64,000 nucleotides of DNA from the NCBI RefSeq assembly GCF_965363235.1, contig NC_134845.1, forward strand, positions 32,598,154-32,662,153, in the 5' to 3' direction. The first letter of the stretch is position 1; the number at the start of each line of letters is the position of its first letter. Positions 58,435 through 64,000 of the stretch are shown here, piece after piece. The position numbers and the translations under genes are program-made. The notes beneath the pieces are model-generated. The model was given only the letters and a program-made list of their open reading frames with translations. It searched no databases and had not been told where the DNA came from. The DNA is from Mytilus galloprovincialis (Eukaryota > Mollusca > Bivalvia > Mytilida > Mytilidae).

Positions 58435-58660
58435 ATGAGCAATACGACGGGTGCAACACGTGTAGTTGTATCTGCTTCACTTTCCTGAACACCCGAGATC
58501 ACTCCTAATTGTCGGTGTGATTTGTGTTGCTTAGACTTTAGTTGTGTATGTTCTGTTTTGTGTACTTTTGTATGTCTTTTGGACTTTTTCCAGTTTTAGC
58601 CATGGCATTGTCTGTTTATTTTCGACATATGAATTTAAGCGATACGGAGTCTTATCTTTT
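58435..58660 (+). repeat. Dispersed mussel repeat
   Basis: 'acatgagcaatacgacgggt', 'ctgaacacccgagatcactc' and 'ttagccatggcattgtctgt' in order. A reverse partial copy is at 11040-11165. An unrelated minus frame (58659-58859) follows, with no recognised domain. Confidence 0.65.
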
Positions 58661-59522
58661 ATAATACCGATTGTGTCGTATTCCCAATTGTAACATTTAA
58701 CTCATAGTACATTCGAATTCGCCTAATCTCCCAAAACCCTATTGCATAATGCACATACCCCTCCGCCTTTAATTGACAGCTTTCCATTTCTGCTTTTCCG
58801 CCTATCTGATTTAGCCATAAGCTTTTCCTGTGATAGTTGAATGCAACGTAAACTTTCATATTGACGACTTAATAATGAATTATTTTATGTGGAAAATGAG
58901 TTGAAACGTATATAATATAAAATTGCTATTATGTGCGTCTTTTCGTACTTGATTTGATTATAATTACATTAGATGTATGTTTCATTATTATACGTTTATC
59001 TGATTGGCTACACTGCAATCTCGCGTAATTCCTTAAGCAGCTTCATTATACAATAAAATTTATCATTCATAATGACACGAGGTCCCACAATAAAGTGCAC
59101 AGGTAAATTAAATAAAAACTTGATTGAAATCGTGTTTTCATGATCCTAGCACATGTTTAGAATGAAGCGCAGAACAAAATGTACTTCGGTCAACGATTTT
59201 ACATCCCAATAAAGTAACAAAAAGAAGCATTCAATTCTTAAGTGAAGTATATTTACTTAAACATTTGATATGTTATGCCTGTGTTAACCATTCTATGTAC
59301 ATAATATCCAAATAAAGAATTATTCCTAGATATAAAAATCAACATTTACTTATAATTTTGCAATTTATATATTCTATTTAAATCATGTTGTAAATCATTT
59401 ATAATTATATGATTATTTGTTCAGTGAACTTGAAAAATCTGAAAAATCCTGCGCAAAGGTTTCCTGTGTAAAGAAGGAAGTTAATAGTTTGAAAAACTAT
59501 ATACCATACCAACACTAAGAAG

Positions 59523-62500
59523 ATGTCTTGTTTTATTGTCATTTGTCTGTCAGTTTTCACAGTCATTATGCATATAACAGGTAAATTGGTGTGCATGAAA
59601 ATTATATATTGTCAACAAAACTACAGCTTTTGGTGACGTATCTAAAAGACACTGAACACTGTTGAACTACATTCTCAACTCATAATTAAATTTGATTACT
59701 TCTGTCAAAAGCGATTGTTTTTAATGCATTAATATCCATATGTCTTGGTTTTTCTCGTCGATATTTTGCGCGATTTGATGACTAAGTAGACAGTGTTAAT
59801 TTTGACAGTTTATGCTTTTCGCGTAACGGGGTTTAATAAACGTGTAAAAATTACTGTATTGTTTTGTTGAAGATGAAAATAACATTTCTCTAATTTTTGT
59901 GCTATTTTCACATTTACTGACCGGTGCGAGAAAAATATTTCTACTCACTAAATAAAAATCGGTTCTCGGCAAATGGTTGGTTGAGTTTTAATTGTGACGT
60001 TGAATTTTCTTGTTTTCTTCTGAATTTTCTTATTGTGACGTCATGAAAAAAGGTGACCATGCCTGAAGACGTCACATCAAAAGTACACAGCTTTCCTCAA
60101 ATCTTTGAAAAGAAAGGATAAAAATCATTAGAGAAACAGATTCAACCACTATAACTCGGGTATTACGATATCTCTCCACTGTCAACAGTTAAATTTTAAT
60201 TATTTAAAAGCTAACACACTAGATTAACGGACAAATAAATAAGTGAAATGTAAAATAACAAACGCATAATTCGGAGCTTTTAAAAAAAAAGTCTGCCAAC
60301 AATTCAGCTTTGTATTAAAGTATAAGTAATATATGTATGATACTTATGTCATTGAGGACAATTTGAGTCTATGGAATAACCTCTTCAATAAATCTCCAGT
60401 ATTATTACTCTGTTCGTTTTAGAAAAAAAGCCCTTATTTTACCATGATGATCAAAAGTATTCATCATTTCAATGGGTGGTCTAGCTGAGATACACGCATA
60501 AGTATTTGTAAATGATAAAGTACAACATATTTACCATTCCCTTTAAATGAAAACCAATAAAATTCGGCATTTAACTAAATGTGTGAACTTTTGATGTTTT
60601 TATAGAACTATCCAATCATACTTTTGGATGAAGAAAACGGACAAAATATAACACCTTAGTTTTAGTAAATATGTATCACTTAATGGATTTCAAAATATCC
60701 TTCTAATTTTAAAAGCTAAAAAAAATCGTAAGAAAAATACATACCCTAAAAAGACAAGTTGAATTGCACCGATATTGATATACATCTAAAGATTTACATA
60801 GTATTCCAAACAGTAAATAAAATGCTTTACAATATGTCGATCACTAAAGCATACTAAAAAACAAAACCCAAATCTATTACAGAGAATGTAAATACGGCAA
60901 TTCATCTGACAGCAACTCCTTATCTGCAGACATTTGTGTCACATGATTCGTACGATGGAACAACACATTATCCAGAAGGGTAAGTTGATCTAATAATCAG
61001 ATAACGCATCTTGATAAGTGATAATTGATATATATCTTTCAGAAAGGTATATCTCGACATTTTTCGTTCTATCAAGCAATCACGACAACCGCGTTATAGT
61101 TTCTTTAGAATGATCAACCGCTATCACTAAACATTGTTAAATCTTGGTTTTATGCAATAATAATTGATCCCCTTTAATGAGTAGTCAATCATTATCGAAA
61201 CAATGTATCAAAATGACAAAACTTGTTTTATAGATATTGACTCTTGCTGAAATTTAATCATTAACGGCTTTGCCTTGAGGGTAACACCAGACAATGCCCA
61301 GTAGTCAGAATTGTTCCGTTAATATTTCATATCAATAATGGTTATTTTGTTGATAAAATTACTGTTTATACATGCTGATGATTCACTTGGATGGGACGTT
61401 GTCTCATTGACACTCATACCAAATCTTCTTATATCTATGAATTATTAGATACACTTTTTTTAAGAATTCTCGGTTTGTTTATGCTCTGCAGCTTCGTATT
61501 TGTTTCATTGTCTTCTGTATAAATTACTCCATGTATCAAGCTATGTATATTGCATTTTATTTTCACTTTTCTGAATCTTTCTTGATTGGCGTAAGAGAAT
61601 AAAGATAATGTCTATCATTCTATTTTGCTTTTAAACTGTTTTGAGTCGACGGCCACTGTTGAATCTAATATAGACAAAACACACGTTTCGAAAACCAAAT
61701 CATAATCCGTGTAAATTTTAATATTTTAATATCATATTTGTCGGATTGAAAGCATAAGATCTTAAGATTTTGTTGTAGGCCAGGTGATAATATTCTAGAT
61801 TTTGATAATCTGGAATGTCTGAAATCTCAACTGGAATGGTGTACGCCGAAAAAATCCCGAAAAGGCCGTCATGTACATGAGAAAATTTGAGCTAAATTTG
61901 GATGAGGGTTTTTGTTTTCCAATATCAATGGTAGCTAGTAGTTGATATTTCGTATATCAGAGTCTAAAGAATATCTATGTTTTTATTTTGTTTCAGAAAT
62001 TATTCTCGCGACTGGTTGATTACAGGACAAATTCCTAATTACACAATCACAATAGAATTCCAAGCATGTGTCTTGGAGACGGGTAACAATAAAGGAATTT
62101 GTATAGAAGACAACGTTTATATTTATGATGGTATGTAATAGTTTTATTGTGCCTACTATCCATTGGTTTTGTTGTGTTGTTTTTTTCAATTTTGTTTTTT
62201 ATAAGTAACACAATCTAACAAAATGATTGTTCTATGTCCTTTATATCCTCACTTTCTGGCAAAAAAAATCATCATAGGTACAAGGATTAAAATTTAATAT
62301 TTACGCAAGACGTGTGTTTCGTCTACGATAGACTCATCAGTGACGCTAGAATAAAAACATGTTTAAAATGCCAAATAGAGTACGAAGTTGAATAGCATTG
62401 AGGACCAAACATTCATAAAAGTTTTGCCAAATACAGCTAAGGTAATCTTTTCCTGAGGTAGGAAAGCCTTAGTATTTCAAAACTTCAAAGTTTTGTTAAC

Positions 62501-63968
62501 AGTTAATGTATAATTATGAACATATCAATGATAACTCAAGTCAACACAGAAGTGCTGACTACTGGGCTGGTGATACCTTCGGAGAAATAAATCTCCACCA
62601 GTACTGGCATCGACCCAGTGGTTGCAAATAAACTCATTATATATACCAGGATTAAAATTTTATATTTACACCAGACGCGCGTTTCGTCTACAATAAACTC
62701 ATCAGTGACGCTCGAATAAAAAAATGTTTTAAAGGCCAAATAGAGTACGAAGAGCATTGAGGACCAAAAATTCCTTTAAGTTTTGCCAAATACAGCTAAG
62801 GTAATCTATTTCTGAGGTAGAAAATCCTTAGTTTTCCAAAATTTCAAAGTTTTGGTAACAGTTAATTTATAATTATAAACATATCAAGGGCAAATTAATT
62901 TAAGCCTTAAATAGCTATTTCGATCTGAAAATTATCTGAAAAGATAGTAGAAAAATGTTTAATAAGATATATGGGATGTAGTTATGTGAAATAAAAAAAA
63001 AGATATAGAATTTAAGAATGACACTAGAAGTCAAAAAACCAGTAGTGCCCCCGAATTTGACTTCCTGTAACCTGTTAGTCAAAAACACTGTAAACAAGAC
63101 GGCATCTGATGCAGACGATCATATATCCATGTTTTAAGTTATGCAAACTTCTCAAATAAAAAGCAGATGATATAACAGTGTAATATTTTTTGTTCAATGA
63201 CTCCCAAATGTGACGGTCATTAGGACGTGACGTCACATATCGGTTGACGTTATTGTTGGGCATGCCGTGTAACATGCATCGAGCTGTCATATTTTCTGGA
63301 ACACGAAATACGACCCAGAAAAACTACTGGTAGTAAGATGGTTAATGAAGTCTGTGAAACAATAGAAAATTATGAATCTGATATGTAGCAGACAAAAAAT
63401 GCAAAAATGCGAAAAAATCAAGTGGAAAAGTTCCTCACAAATTCATTGGAAATATGATATAAATTTATTACTCTTAGAAATAATATTTGCTTTTTAAAAA
63501 ATTTGGAAAATTATTATCGCCTGTTTCATCACAGATTGCAATCGAATCAACTCTGCTTGAATATTTCTAGTCACCCTCGTAGTTCATTCTCCCCACTTAC
63601 CTCCCCGCGGTAAGTTCCAACTCCTATACAAGAGCCTGCATATTGTCACATTTATATTCAACATGTTGTTTGAGGAGAACTGTAGACTTTCTTGTAAAAA
63701 TGTTTCTTCTTTTATTTTACAGGTACAAATGCAAGCGCAACTCTAAGAAAACAGACTTGCTGTAGCTCATTGGATGACACGGTCCCATTTAAAGTAAATA
63801 GCACAAACAGCTATATGTTTATACTTTTTCAAACCGACAAAACATTTAGCAGGGAAGGTTTTCAAATAAGTTACATACTTGAGGGAGCACCAACAACAAC
63901 TGCACGTGTCAACACCAATAAACTTATACCAGAGAGAACATCAATGACAACTGCACGAATCATCACAA
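59523..63968 (+). CDS. CUB gene D: partial; signal peptide and CUB domain, last exon(s) beyond the window
   Basis: Exons: 59523-59580, 60883-60979, 61997-62130, 63723-63968 (phases 1, 2, 1, 1). Exon 1 encodes MSCFIVICLSVFTVIMHIT. The CUB core is 'YPEG/NYSRDWLITG', 'ITIEFQACVLETGNNKG', 'CIEDNVYIYDG', 'LRKQTCCSS', 'ILFQTDKTFSREGFQISYIL'. Exon 3 has the 134-nt length of gene A. Exon 4 is 54 nt longer than in A, B and C: after GAPTTTARV it adds a second, similar stretch ending MTTARIIT before a donor (a|gtaagc). The usual CCG is CCS here. The A-like structure predicts a membrane exon about 1-1.5 kb downstream, outside the window. Stands head-to-head with the glycosidase relic, as A does with the intact gene. 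Confidence 0.8.
60126..60190 (+). repeat. Dispersed element fragment
   Basis: 'aatcattagagaaacagatt' repeats the text at about 13561 and is followed by a similar but decayed 'actcgggtattacgatat' hairpin arm. Confidence 0.5.
62290..62890 (+). repeat. Two tandem forward copies of the dispersed repeat in CUB D intron 3
   Basis: Copies start at about 62290 and 62645 (about 355 bp apart). Each has 'gtttcgtctac', 'actcatcagtgacgct', 'aatagagtacgaag', 'gcattgaggaccaaa', 'gccaaatacagctaaggtaa' and an end 'aacagttaat...aattat'. Same composite as 36300-36950 but inverted. Confidence 0.8.
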
Positions 63969-64000
63969 GTAAGCCGACCATTAATTTGTTTCATTACTTT

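Overview
This window is animal nuclear DNA, most likely from a bivalve mollusc and probably a mytilid mussel. It is AT-rich, has short exons separated by kilobase introns with GT..AG borders, and carries many dispersed repeats that I recognise from memory as typical of Mytilus-like genomes. It also has an invertebrate-type (destabilase) lysozyme gene. Species cannot be fixed without a search.

Layout. 1-5.1 kb: repeat-rich intergenic DNA. 5.18-7.49 kb (minus): a 770-residue secreted protein in one long coding exon, with an N-terminal discoidin-like region and a clan GH-A glycosidase barrel. 9.1-17.8 kb (plus): gene A of a new-looking family, with a signal peptide, one CUB domain, a Thr-rich stalk, one membrane helix and a short Tyr-rich tail. 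Its introns hold palindrome-rich DNA transposons. 20.05 kb: a Tc1/mariner scrap. 22.6-27.6 kb (plus): the i-type lysozyme. 32.8-41.8 kb: CUB gene B. 42.4-49.9 kb: CUB gene C. 53.9-54.3 kb: a broken last exon of a lysozyme. 54.6-55.1 kb (minus): a relic of the glycosidase gene. 59.5 kb to the window end: CUB gene D, whose last exon(s) lie outside.

The cluster looks like repeated local duplication. Glycosidase and CUB gene A are head-to-head, and the glycosidase relic and CUB gene D repeat that order and orientation. CUB A and D share a longer exon 3 (134 nt), while B and C share a shorter one (128 nt), so an A/D duplication and a B/C tandem duplication are both visible. Each CUB unit has the same phases: exon 1 is 58 nt and ends in phase 1, exon 2 ends in phase 2, exons 3 and 4 end in phase 1. 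The CUB module is therefore a symmetrical 1-1 cassette.

Lysozyme, secreted glycosidase and membrane CUB proteins together suggest a role in handling bacterial or polysaccharide material (digestion or defence). That is inference. No CRISPR array, rRNA gene or functional tRNA gene was seen.
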